The translations under genes and the position numbers were made by a program. A stretch of DNA of 51,919 bases from a virus. Positions 23,845 through 30,390 of this stretch are shown here, piece by piece. Position 1 is the first letter of the stretch. Every line of letters begins with the position of its first letter. The stretch lies in IMG/VR virus record IMGVR_UViG_3300035158_001105, positions 1 through 51,919 of that record; one strand, 5' to 3'. The notes under the pieces were generated by a model. The model was not told the origin of the DNA. It searched no databases and worked only from the letters and a program-made list of their open reading frames with translations.

Positions 23845-23949
23845 ATGAAAATAAAAAAAATAAGAAGTTTAGGTAAGCAGAAAACATATAATTTGACAAT
23901 GAAAGATCCATATCATAACTATTTGATAAATAACAAGATAACGCAAAAC
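23845..23949 (+). mobile_element. Split DnaE intein, C-terminal half
   Basis: The 35 residues begin MKIKKIRSLGKQKTYNLT and end NKITQN, with Ser as the first extein residue. The LGKQ.TY and terminal Asn fit known DnaE IntC sequences of about 35 residues. The penultimate residue is Gln rather than the usual His, a variation also tolerated in cyanobacterial DnaE inteins, where it is Ser. Confidence 0.93.
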
Positions 23950-24951
23950 AGCCATGCTGTTTCTTATGCACTGATCTCGTATCAAACAGCGTTTCTTAAG
24001 GCTAATTTTCCTATAGCTTATATGGCAGCACTTTTGAGCAATGAAAACGATGATGATAAGAAATTAGAGTATAAAAAAGAGTGTCAAATCATGGGTATTC
24101 AATTATTGCCGCCTAATGTCCAGTCAAGTAGCTATTTATACGAGCCAACCACTGAAAATTCAATACAAAGAGATTTAGCCTCTATCAAAAGAGTGGGCTC
24201 TAAAGCTGTAAAAATCATACAAGAGAAACAACCATTCAAAGATATCAATGAATTTTTGATGTCAATCGATGGTCGTACGGTGAATAAAACTTCACTTGGT
24301 AATCTATGTAAAGCTGGTGCGTTAGATTGTTTCGGTATTGATCGCCGTAATTTAATTGATTATTTAGTGGATTATAGAGAAAAGTTAAAGGCATTCGTAA
24401 AGAAAGGTGGGAATCCAGGCGATTTTGAGTATAATTTTCCTAGTGCAATCCCATTGTCGCTAGAAGAAAGGATGAATTATGAGTTTGAGGCAACGGGTGA
24501 ATATATTTCCGGAAATAAGAGCGATATATACACAGGGTTTTTTAATCAGGAACGAAACATTAAGTACGCTCGCGATCTCCAAAATATGTGTAATAACGCA
24601 TTGATTAATATGGAGTTAATTGTCAATAGATGTAGAATGAAAAGGCCAATTAAAGAAGGTAGAAACCAAGGCAAGCTATGGGCAATATATGAAATGGAAG
24701 ATGTGTGGGGAGACATTGTTAATATTATAATGTGGCCAACACAATTAGAAAAATTTGGCAAACATATGACACCAGGAGAGGCAATTAAAATAGAAGGACA
24801 AGTTAGTGTAAGAAATGATGAATCATCTGATAGGCAAGTTAAAATAAGGAAGATAAAAGATACTTATTCTGCTTTTAAAGAACGATCAACAACAGTAAGT
24901 GTAACGAATCAAGGGAACAATGTACAAGTAACCCTTGAAACATTGAATTAA
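23845..24951 (+). CDS. dnaE: Split-intein C-half fused to DNA polymerase III alpha C-terminus
   Basis: The 368-residue protein begins with a 35-residue IntC, then SHAVSYALISYQTAFLKANF, the exact continuation of DnaE after GY.FN(K/R). It continues with SIKRVGSKAVKIIQ (tandem helix-hairpin-helix region), LCKAGALDCFG and an OB-fold part (LINMELIVNRCRMKRP, WGDIVNIIMWP). After trans-splicing with the upstream product, Arg from GYSFNR joins Ser. No clear clamp-binding motif is seen. A modest SD (aaggaaaa) lies upstream. Confidence 0.95.
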   Translation: MKIKKIRSLGKQKTYNLTMKDPYHNYLINNKITQNSHAVSYALISYQTAFLKANFPIAYMAALLSNENDDDKKLEYKKECQIMGIQLLPPNVQSSSYLYEPTTENSIQRDLASIKRVGSKAVKIIQEKQPFKDINEFLMSIDGRTVNKTSLGNLCKAGALDCFGIDRRNLIDYLVDYREKLKAFVKKGGNPGDFEYNFPSAIPLSLEERMNYEFEATGEYISGNKSDIYTGFFNQERNIKYARDLQNMCNNALINMELIVNRCRMKRPIKEGRNQGKLWAIYEMEDVWGDIVNIIMWPTQLEKFGKHMTPGEAIKIEGQVSVRNDESSDRQVKIRKIKDTYSAFKERSTTVSVTNQGNNVQVTLETLN

Positions 24952-24955
24952 ATTC

Positions 24956-25390
24956 ATGTCGCATCCAACTTCTTTTAACGTTCCAAAAGAAAAACTCCCT
25001 CCCGGAGTTATCGATATTGATATTGTCGTTGATAATAATATGTCTTTGGGCCAAGTTGCAATACCAGGACGTCAAACGCTGGCTGTAGATATTAAATTGC
25101 AGCAATCCTTAGGAATAAAATTTTTGAAAAAATATCAAACTGGTAATTCAGTTGCGGGTTTAGGATATATTACTGCGTTTGATTCTACTGCTACAGAGGT
25201 GAATGTTTCAATGGTTATAAACAAGCTTGACCCAAAAACTAAATTAAGGCCGTTAATGAAATTGTTTGAGTTATTGGGTAAAACAAAGGAACAAATAATT
25301 AAATATGATGATAAAGAAATTCAGAAAGAAATAAGAATAACAAATATCAACGATAATAAAAATTCATTAGAATATGAGTTTGAAATGTGA
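24956..25390 (+). CDS. Hypothetical protein, tandem partner A (C-terminal NSLEYEFEM)
   Basis: A 144-residue protein with two beta-rich segments (DIDIVVDNNMSLGQV and EVNVSMVINKLDP) and a C-terminal NKNSLEYEFEM. The neighbour at 25399 ends with a nearly identical KKNSLEYEFEL. Both also share a Gly-rich GLGYI/GVGCI segment followed by valine-rich strands, so they are probably divergent duplicates. No clear SD precedes the ATG. Function unknown. Confidence 0.7.
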   Translation: MSHPTSFNVPKEKLPPGVIDIDIVVDNNMSLGQVAIPGRQTLAVDIKLQQSLGIKFLKKYQTGNSVAGLGYITAFDSTATEVNVSMVINKLDPKTKLRPLMKLFELLGKTKEQIIKYDDKEIQKEIRITNINDNKNSLEYEFEM

Positions 25391-25398
25391 GGTAAATT

Positions 25399-25878
25399 AT
25401 GGCAACAGGCGATCATTATTTCGGTACTACTAGTACTGGTACCATTGCAGTTGATGGTAATAGTTATGTTTATAATACTGACACGGATAATCTTAATATT
25501 TGGACAGAAACTGGTACTACCAGTGGACCAGTATATGTAACACCTCCTGTAACATCTCCTGTTTCTACAGGTACTTGGACGACAAATATTACTTATGAAC
25601 AAACCAAAAGCATTATGGAAATAAAAGTGCATGAATCTGTAATGGCTGACATTAAAGCAGGAGACAACATAAAAGGAGTTGGCTGCATTTCGAGTGTTGA
25701 TAAATCCGGAAAGGAAGAGGTAGTAATTAAGATAGAATTAGATAAAGTGATTGACCCTGAAGAGATGCGAAAATTACTTGACGCTAAGATAAAAAGCAAA
25801 CTAATGGCTGTTGAAGAAGCGATAATTAAAAAAGTAACCGATAAAAAGAATTCGTTAGAATACGAATTTGAATTATAA
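25399..25878 (+). CDS. Hypothetical protein, tandem partner B (C-terminal NSLEYEFEL)
   Basis: A 159-residue protein. The first 65 residues are rich in Thr, Ser, Gly, Tyr and Pro, like a low-complexity linker or a beta-structured virion segment. The rest parallels the preceding gene: IKGVGCISSVDKSG, EVVIKIELDKVIDPEE, a helix and the shared KKNSLEYEFEL end. It has an SD-like gaggt before its ATG. No catalytic motif seen. Confidence 0.7.
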   Translation: MATGDHYFGTTSTGTIAVDGNSYVYNTDTDNLNIWTETGTTSGPVYVTPPVTSPVSTGTWTTNITYEQTKSIMEIKVHESVMADIKAGDNIKGVGCISSVDKSGKEEVVIKIELDKVIDPEEMRKLLDAKIKSKLMAVEEAIIKKVTDKKNSLEYEFEL

Positions 25879-25887
25879 GGAGGTAAC

Positions 25888-26241
25888 ATGGTCAAAGCAA
25901 GAATTATTTGTCAACATATTTCTTGTCATGCGGATTGCAGAGAACAGAATATAGAGATATCAGATGAAGAATTTGAAAAAAGAAAAGCCCAAGCACGTGC
26001 AATGCATCCGCTTGACAATAGACCTTTAATGATTTTTGCCTGTAAGCTCTCAGGTAACCAATTATTTGAAATAACTACAATTGATGAAAAAATAATTGAA
26101 GCCCAAATGGGTGGTGAGAAGGCACGTTTAAAATCACTCAAATCAAGATTGGAACAAAAGAGAAGGGATTTTCTTAGAGAGGAAAAACAATTAACAGAAG
26201 AAATAGCAACATTAGAGACAGCTCTTGAAAAAAATAAGTAA
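25888..26241 (+). CDS. Hypothetical protein with N-terminal cysteines and C-terminal coiled coil
   Basis: A 117-residue protein with CQHISCHADC near the start, possibly a metal site, and a charged heptad-like C-terminus (KSLKSRLEQKRRDFLREEKQL). A strong SD (aaggaggt) precedes the ATG. The stop overlaps the HU-like gene start (TAATG), suggesting coupled translation. Function unknown. Confidence 0.7.
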   Translation: MVKARIICQHISCHADCREQNIEISDEEFEKRKAQARAMHPLDNRPLMIFACKLSGNQLFEITTIDEKIIEAQMGGEKARLKSLKSRLEQKRRDFLREEKQLTEEIATLETALEKNK

Positions 26242-26540
26242 TGGCAGATATAGATTATAAAAATTTTATAGACATAATCGCGGAGACGGGGTTTGTCACC
26301 AAAAGAGACGCCAGAAAAATATATTATACTTTAATGGATAAAATGTTTGACGCTATTGTAAGTGGAGATACAGTTACTTTAAAAGGAATCTGTAAACTTA
26401 CAACCAAAGTATGGCCTGAAAGAAGAGCATTTAACCCTAGTACCAGGGAAGTAATTACAATTAAACCAAGAAGACAATTTCAAACTATTGTCAGTAGAAA
26501 AATAAGAAATGCAATTTGGAAAGTGGATGGCGTAAAATGA
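26241..26540 (+). CDS. HU/IHF-family DNA-binding protein
   Basis: The 99-residue protein matches the HU/IHF fold: an N-terminal helical dimerisation part (TKRDARKIYYTLMDKMFDAI), VTLKGICKLTTKVWPERRAFNPSTRE in the beta-arm region, and TIKPRRQFQTIV in the C-terminal strand. Family members bend DNA. In phages they may organise or package the genome. The canonical G.F is replaced by G.CKL, so it is divergent. It overlaps both neighbours by a few bases. Confidence 0.82.
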   Translation: MADIDYKNFIDIIAETGFVTKRDARKIYYTLMDKMFDAIVSGDTVTLKGICKLTTKVWPERRAFNPSTREVITIKPRRQFQTIVSRKIRNAIWKVDGVK

Positions 26541-27013
26541 AATGTTTAACCCTTGTTTTGGTCGCTTTGTTTTTAAATTGTTCTAACCCAAAATTAATTA
26601 AGCAACAATTAAGAGGTTGTGATGCGAAAATTGAGAAACTAGGTTTAAAAATAGATAAAGCCATTAATAGTCCGGCTGCAAAAATAATTACATCACAACT
26701 TGATACAGTTTATGATCAAATTAAAATTTTTGAAAAAGATACTACTTTACATAAATACGTTGAAAAGCTTGAACAGAGAATCCAAAATACAGCTGCTTTA
26801 CACAAATACGTTGAAAATCTTGAACAGGGAATTCAAAATACAGCTGAATACGTTGAAAATCTTGAACAGCGAGTTCAAAATACAACCAATCAAATACAAA
26901 ATGCCGGTAAGATAGGCATAGGAGGATTATTATTTTCTTTTATCATATGGCTTGGTAAAAAGTTTTATAACCGAAGACGTAAAAAAAGCGAGGAGGAAAA
27001 TGAAGTGCATTAA
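26537..27013 (+). CDS. Probable lipoprotein or membrane protein with coiled-coil repeats
   Basis: I use ATG 26537 (ATGA overlap with the HU gene), giving 158 residues. The N-terminus MKCLTLVLVALFLNCSNP resembles a lipoprotein signal, though Asn before the Cys is not a standard lipobox. A central coiled coil contains three copies of YVE(K/N)LEQ.(I/V)QN, and IGIGGLLFSFIIWLG is a C-terminal membrane helix before a basic tail. Two membrane contacts with a coiled coil between would suit an envelope-spanning or lysis-related protein; this is inference. Confidence 0.65.
   Translation: MKCLTLVLVALFLNCSNPKLIKQQLRGCDAKIEKLGLKIDKAINSPAAKIITSQLDTVYDQIKIFEKDTTLHKYVEKLEQRIQNTAALHKYVENLEQGIQNTAEYVENLEQRVQNTTNQIQNAGKIGIGGLLFSFIIWLGKKFYNRRRKKSEEENEVH
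26756..26890 (+). repeat. Imperfect coding tandem repeat (YVENLEQ units)
   Basis: Three units begin at 26756, 26807 and 26849 (spacings of 51 and 42 bases). Each encodes YVE(K/N)LEQ(R/G)(I/V)QNT. DNA identity between units is high, so they arose by duplication and lengthen the coiled coil in whole numbers of residues. Confidence 0.85.
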
Positions 27014-27611
27014 TTGCCAAGGCGAAATTAATAGCGGCATGGTGCACGCTATTAAAAACAATACATGTCCTTTTTGTGGTCGTGTTATAATGTCACAAGA
27101 TAAGATGAATCAAATGATGGCTTTAAGTGATTATTTGAAAGTATTACAGTTTACTGATAATCCAGCACTTGATGAACAAATAAGGGAAAAAGTGGTAAAT
27201 GCAGTAGTATCTAAATTTTCTATATCGTCAGATGTTATTACAACGCAAACGCCTGTAGTAAGAACACAAGCTTCAGGAACTCCTGCTCAAGCGGCACCAC
27301 AACCTAAGGAAAATGTGTCACCCACAGTGTATCAACAAGCTGCTGATGATATGTATCGCACAAGCGATAATTCTCAACAAGTAGAAGTAGAAGAACGTGA
27401 GCTTTCACAGGAAGAGCGTGCTTTTTTAAAAGCAAATAATGTTGATCCTAGTGAGGTTAACACAGGGGAAGCTGTAAAGCACCCGCCTATTGATACAGGG
27501 CAAACAGCAGGGAATCCCGTTAATAAAGCTGAAAGGTTAAAAGGTGTATATAAAGATTTCCAAGCGAAAAAGGCTAATTATGTACCGAAACCAATTGCCA
27601 GGTCGCAATAA
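27000..27611 (+). CDS. Hypothetical protein with N-terminal zinc ribbon
   Basis: The ATG at 27000 is chosen because gaggagg lies ten bases upstream, although the frame is open earlier. The 203-residue product starts with a CxxC...CxxC ribbon (KCINCQGEIN...TCPFCGRVI). It then has a helical DYLKVLQFTDNPALDEQIREK region and a long polar, Gln/Pro-rich, probably disordered tail. It may bind nucleic acid or protein. It overlaps the membrane-protein gene by 14 bases. A gene-free gap of 83 bases with a promoter-like element follows. Confidence 0.7.
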   Translation: MKCINCQGEINSGMVHAIKNNTCPFCGRVIMSQDKMNQMMALSDYLKVLQFTDNPALDEQIREKVVNAVVSKFSISSDVITTQTPVVRTQASGTPAQAAPQPKENVSPTVYQQAADDMYRTSDNSQQVEVEERELSQEERAFLKANNVDPSEVNTGEAVKHPPIDTGQTAGNPVNKAERLKGVYKDFQAKKANYVPKPIARSQ

Positions 27612-27669
27612 TAATGGGTGGAGGTTTCGTTCTAGGTTTTGTATAACATTAACATATTTAAACATATCA

Positions 27670-27677
27670 TATAAATA
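27670..27677 (+). promoter_or_regulatory. Candidate T4-late-like promoter (TATAAATA)
   Basis: TATAAATA, the T4 late promoter consensus, lies in the 83-base gap before the gene at 27695, with 17 bases to its ATG. It is the second intergenic copy in the window after 5272. It may begin the transcript carrying the DNA-binding protein, RuvC-like and RecA genes. Confidence 0.4.
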
Positions 27678-27694
27678 AATATCAAGGATATATT

Positions 27695-27937
27695 ATGGGT
27701 CAATTTGGAAAAGTCATTAAAATCACACCACATTATGGAGAAACAGTCCAATGGGGCAGTGATTATAAGAAATACAATGTTTCGGCAGAAGTTGAATTAA
27801 TCGATTGCAGTGTTGAAGAAATAGAAGAAAAGTACAAATATATGTGTAAAATGTTAAGGGATGCTGTTAGAAGGAGAATAGACGAAGATTTACTTGCTCC
27901 AGCAAGGGCATCTGCAGTACAGGGACAAACGAAATGA
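27695..27937 (+). CDS. Small hypothetical protein
   Basis: An 80-residue protein that looks like a beta-alpha domain: GKVIKITPHYGETVQWGSDYKKYNVSAEVEL followed by a helix with YMCKMLRDAVRRRIDEDL. It is preceded by aaggat and a promoter-like element, and its final ATGA overlaps the next start. No family recognised. Position at the head of the recombination gene block suggests a DNA-metabolism link. Confidence 0.7.
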   Translation: MGQFGKVIKITPHYGETVQWGSDYKKYNVSAEVELIDCSVEEIEEKYKYMCKMLRDAVRRRIDEDLLAPARASAVQGQTK

Positions 27938-28425
27938 ATCGACCCGTTAAAGCAAGAGAATTCATTGGCGTGCCTGTTGGGTTTAACCCTGATGAAGTTG
28001 ATGTTACTGAAATAGAATCATTGAGTTGTGAAATACCAAGAATTGAATCTGCAGATATTAATACCGTAGAGGTTTTAGCCGCAAGGTTTTTAGCAGGCGC
28101 AGATAGATGTAGTGATTTAATGGCAAAAGCAGAGCGGTGGACAGGTTATACAAAGTCATTAAGAGAAAAGGAACACAGTGAAGCGTGTATTCAAAGATCA
28201 GGCGAAAGTAGTAACGCAGCACAAAAGGTATATGCAACAGGTGATGAAAAGTATGTTAAGGCTAGCAATACTTTTATTACAGCTGCAGCTTTTACAAAAT
28301 GGGTAGAGAGAAAACATGATAGTTTAATGACCGCACATTATTTATGTAAAGAATTAATGAAAAGATTTAGACCAGGAGAACAAGCAAGTGGATGGGGTGA
28401 TGCACCTGAGGGAGCATTTAAGTAA
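27934..28425 (+). CDS. Hypothetical protein
   Basis: A 163-residue protein with an ATGA start overlap. The first 50 residues are acidic. The rest is helical, with a central GYTKSLREKEHSEACIQRSG and an AAAFTKWVERKHD segment. The helix pattern and position just before the single-stranded-DNA-binding gene recall small recombination mediator-like phage proteins, but there is no recognisable motif. Function unknown. Confidence 0.68.
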   Translation: MNRPVKAREFIGVPVGFNPDEVDVTEIESLSCEIPRIESADINTVEVLAARFLAGADRCSDLMAKAERWTGYTKSLREKEHSEACIQRSGESSNAAQKVYATGDEKYVKASNTFITAAAFTKWVERKHDSLMTAHYLCKELMKRFRPGEQASGWGDAPEGAFK

Positions 28426-28495
28426 AGGAGGTCTCATAATAAGATAACAGTTTGCCATTAACAAAAATAAACAATTAAATATTTTAGGAGGTTTT

Positions 28496-29380
28496 ATGAC
28501 TTTTCAAGTTGGCGAAGTTGAATGGAATGCTGGAGCGGTAGGCTCTGGTCAATCAGATTTTCTTCAGTTGCAAGAAGGAGATAACGTAGTTAGAATTTTT
28601 TCGAAGCCTTATCAATATTGGGTACATTGGATGAGAGATGTAACTCAACAGTTGAAAAGGATACAATGTGCTATTAATAATTGTCCTTGTGAGGCCGCTG
28701 GAGATGAAGCTAAACCACGTTGGCTGATTAAAGTATTGTTTAAGAAAAGTTCTCAAAAGCCAAATGGTCCGGTTCAAGCATGCTTGTTGGATATTGGAGA
28801 TCAAATTTATCAAGGAATTTTGAAACTTGTTAATATGCCAGAGTGGGGCGGACCGGCTAAAAATGCTACGGATTTTGATATCAATATTGTAAGAGGGCCG
28901 AAAGGTTCTCAACCATTGTATACTGTAATTCCAGTAGCTAAAGGTCCTTTTACTGAAGTAGAAAAGGATATGTGTATCAAAGCCAATGAAAAATTTAACA
29001 TGGCAAAATTAGTTGCTCCTTCTACTCCAGAAGCAATTATGCAGAAGTTGGGATGGACTTCTATACCTACGCAAGTTGCACAAGCAGCTCCTCAAGCGCC
29101 TCAAGCAGCAACAACGACTACAATGGCTAGCGGTGCTGCAGTTGTTAATCCGCCACAAGCTGCTCCATCTCCAGCTCCGGCTGCTCCAGCCTATGGTCCA
29201 GCTCCGGCTGCTCCAGCTGCTGCTCCTGCTCCAGCTGCTGCTCCTGCTCCAGCTCCGGCTGCTCCAGCTCCGGCTGCTCCAGCTGCTGCTCCTGTATCTA
29301 ATGTGTCTAATGATTTTCAAGCTCCGGCGCAACCAGTACAAAATCAACCGAAAGCAAATGTTGAATTCTTAGATATTTAG
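28496..29380 (+). CDS. Probable single-stranded-DNA-binding protein with Pro/Ala-rich tail
   Basis: The 294-residue protein starts after a strong SD (aggagg). Its first 170 residues resemble phage OB-fold ssDNA-binding proteins: EGDNVVRIF, HWMRDV, a CAINNCPC cysteine cluster, RWLIKVLFKK, DIGDQIYQGI and FDINIVRGPKG. A long Ala/Pro linker follows (about residues 220-265), ending with VEFLDI, which could act like the acidic-hydrophobic tip of bacterial SSB. Neighbouring RuvC-like, RecA and primase genes support a role in replication or recombination. The call is by pattern, not by search. Confidence 0.7.
   Translation: MTFQVGEVEWNAGAVGSGQSDFLQLQEGDNVVRIFSKPYQYWVHWMRDVTQQLKRIQCAINNCPCEAAGDEAKPRWLIKVLFKKSSQKPNGPVQACLLDIGDQIYQGILKLVNMPEWGGPAKNATDFDINIVRGPKGSQPLYTVIPVAKGPFTEVEKDMCIKANEKFNMAKLVAPSTPEAIMQKLGWTSIPTQVAQAAPQAPQAATTTTMASGAAVVNPPQAAPSPAPAAPAYGPAPAAPAAAPAPAAAPAPAPAAPAPAAPAAAPVSNVSNDFQAPAQPVQNQPKANVEFLDI
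29161..29290 (+). repeat. Low-complexity Ala/Pro-coding repeat
   Basis: Short GCTCCAGCT and GCTCCGGCT units repeat many times here and encode the Ala/Pro linker of the single-stranded-DNA-binding protein. Base composition is much more GC-rich than the surroundings. The irregular unit number suggests slippage or unequal recombination. Confidence 0.85.
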
Positions 29381-29388
29381 GAGGCTGA

Positions 29389-29781
29389 ATGGTAAAAGTC
29401 AAAAGAGTAAGTGAAGAAATACCATTGAGTCGATTTAAAACAAAAACAGAAGCAGAGCAAAGAGTTAAACAGTTAGAGCAGAAGATTGCTGTTTTAGAGC
29501 GTGATTTAGATCAAATAGTTGGAGGAATTAAAAGACATTTAGATACTATAATCGGCGAAGAGGATGCGTTAAAGAAACGTAAGCAGATGTTGATAAGTAT
29601 TCTAAATACAATTACCAATGGCGTATTTGAAACAGAGGAACTTAAAAACGATTTAAATCATTGCTTTAGTTCTTCTGGTCCAACAAGTGTTTCAACAAAT
29701 GCAGAAGTAATTAGAGATTTTCATATAAGTAAAGCGCAACCTAGGAAGAAGAAAGGGAGCCAGAAAAAGAAAAAGAAATAA
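29389..29781 (+). CDS. Coiled-coil protein with basic tail, unknown function
   Basis: A 130-residue protein with a heptad-like N-terminal half (EAEQRVKQLEQKIAVLERDL) and a Lys-rich C-terminus ending KKKGSQKKKKK. An SD (aggaggc) precedes the ATG. It ends directly before the RuvC-like gene. The basic tail suits DNA or nucleoprotein binding; the role is unknown. Confidence 0.7.
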   Translation: MVKVKRVSEEIPLSRFKTKTEAEQRVKQLEQKIAVLERDLDQIVGGIKRHLDTIIGEEDALKKRKQMLISILNTITNGVFETEELKNDLNHCFSSSGPTSVSTNAEVIRDFHISKAQPRKKKGSQKKKKK

Positions 29782-30381
29782 ATGCGCGAAGAGTTTGATG
29801 ATTTAGTACTAGCGCTCGATATCAGTAGCACAAGTACTGGTTGGGCGCTTTTTAATTATACAACAGATACTCTTTTTGAGTTTGGGGTGATTCAACCTAA
29901 AAGTAAAGACATGGTTGAGCGTCTTAAAATCTACAAAGACGAGCTGCTTGTCTTATTGGACAAACATAAACCAAAATACGTTTGTCATGAAGAATTGAAT
30001 TACGCAAGGAATATTAAAACTGTAAAAGCACTTTTCTGTTTTATCGGAGTAACAAGTTTAATAGCTTATGAGTATAATAAGATTAAGTCAGAAGCTTTTG
30101 AGACAACTATGATTCGAAAGTGCATGATGGGCCCAGGCTATGGTGGAGTTAAAAAAATTGAGATTCAAGTTTTTGTTTGTAAATTTTTCAATCTAGTACC
30201 TCTTGAAAAACTTGAGCCTTATGAAAAAGAAATTGCATTGTGTAAGCTACAAAAGAAACAAGCACCAAAGATTTTCAAAAAGAAAATGGAGAATTTATCA
30301 AAAGAATTCAGTAAAGAATTAATGTGTGAAGATATATGTGATGCTATTGCTTTAGCATATACTTTTGCACATCGTACTTAA
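29782..30381 (+). CDS. RuvC-like Holliday-junction resolvase
   Basis: The 199-residue protein has a RuvC/RNase-H-like fold signature. LALDISSTSTGWALF provides the first catalytic Asp, HEELNYARN a catalytic Glu, and EDICDAIALAYTF the C-terminal Asp. These enzymes cut four-way junctions during recombination and DNA maturation. The gene starts immediately after the previous stop and lies before recA. It is longer than some phage RuvC-like proteins because of a Lys-rich insertion near residue 165. Catalytic residues look intact. Confidence 0.82.
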   Translation: MREEFDDLVLALDISSTSTGWALFNYTTDTLFEFGVIQPKSKDMVERLKIYKDELLVLLDKHKPKYVCHEELNYARNIKTVKALFCFIGVTSLIAYEYNKIKSEAFETTMIRKCMMGPGYGGVKKIEIQVFVCKFFNLVPLEKLEPYEKEIALCKLQKKQAPKIFKKKMENLSKEFSKELMCEDICDAIALAYTFAHRT

Positions 30382-30390
30382 GGAGGGGTA

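Noticed and set aside
27614-27646. A 10-codon Gly-rich frame (MGGGFVLGFV) in the gap before 27695.
   Set aside because: No SD before it and too short to support as a gene.
28424-28432. A perfect SD-like AAAGGAGGT just after the stop of the 27934 gene.
   Set aside because: No start codon follows at usable distance; the next gene has its own SD, so it is probably a relic or chance.
29009-29347. A long antisense frame rich in Ser, Arg and Trp.
   Set aside because: It is the complement of the Ala/Pro-coding repeat, has no SD, and its composition is an artefact of the repeat.
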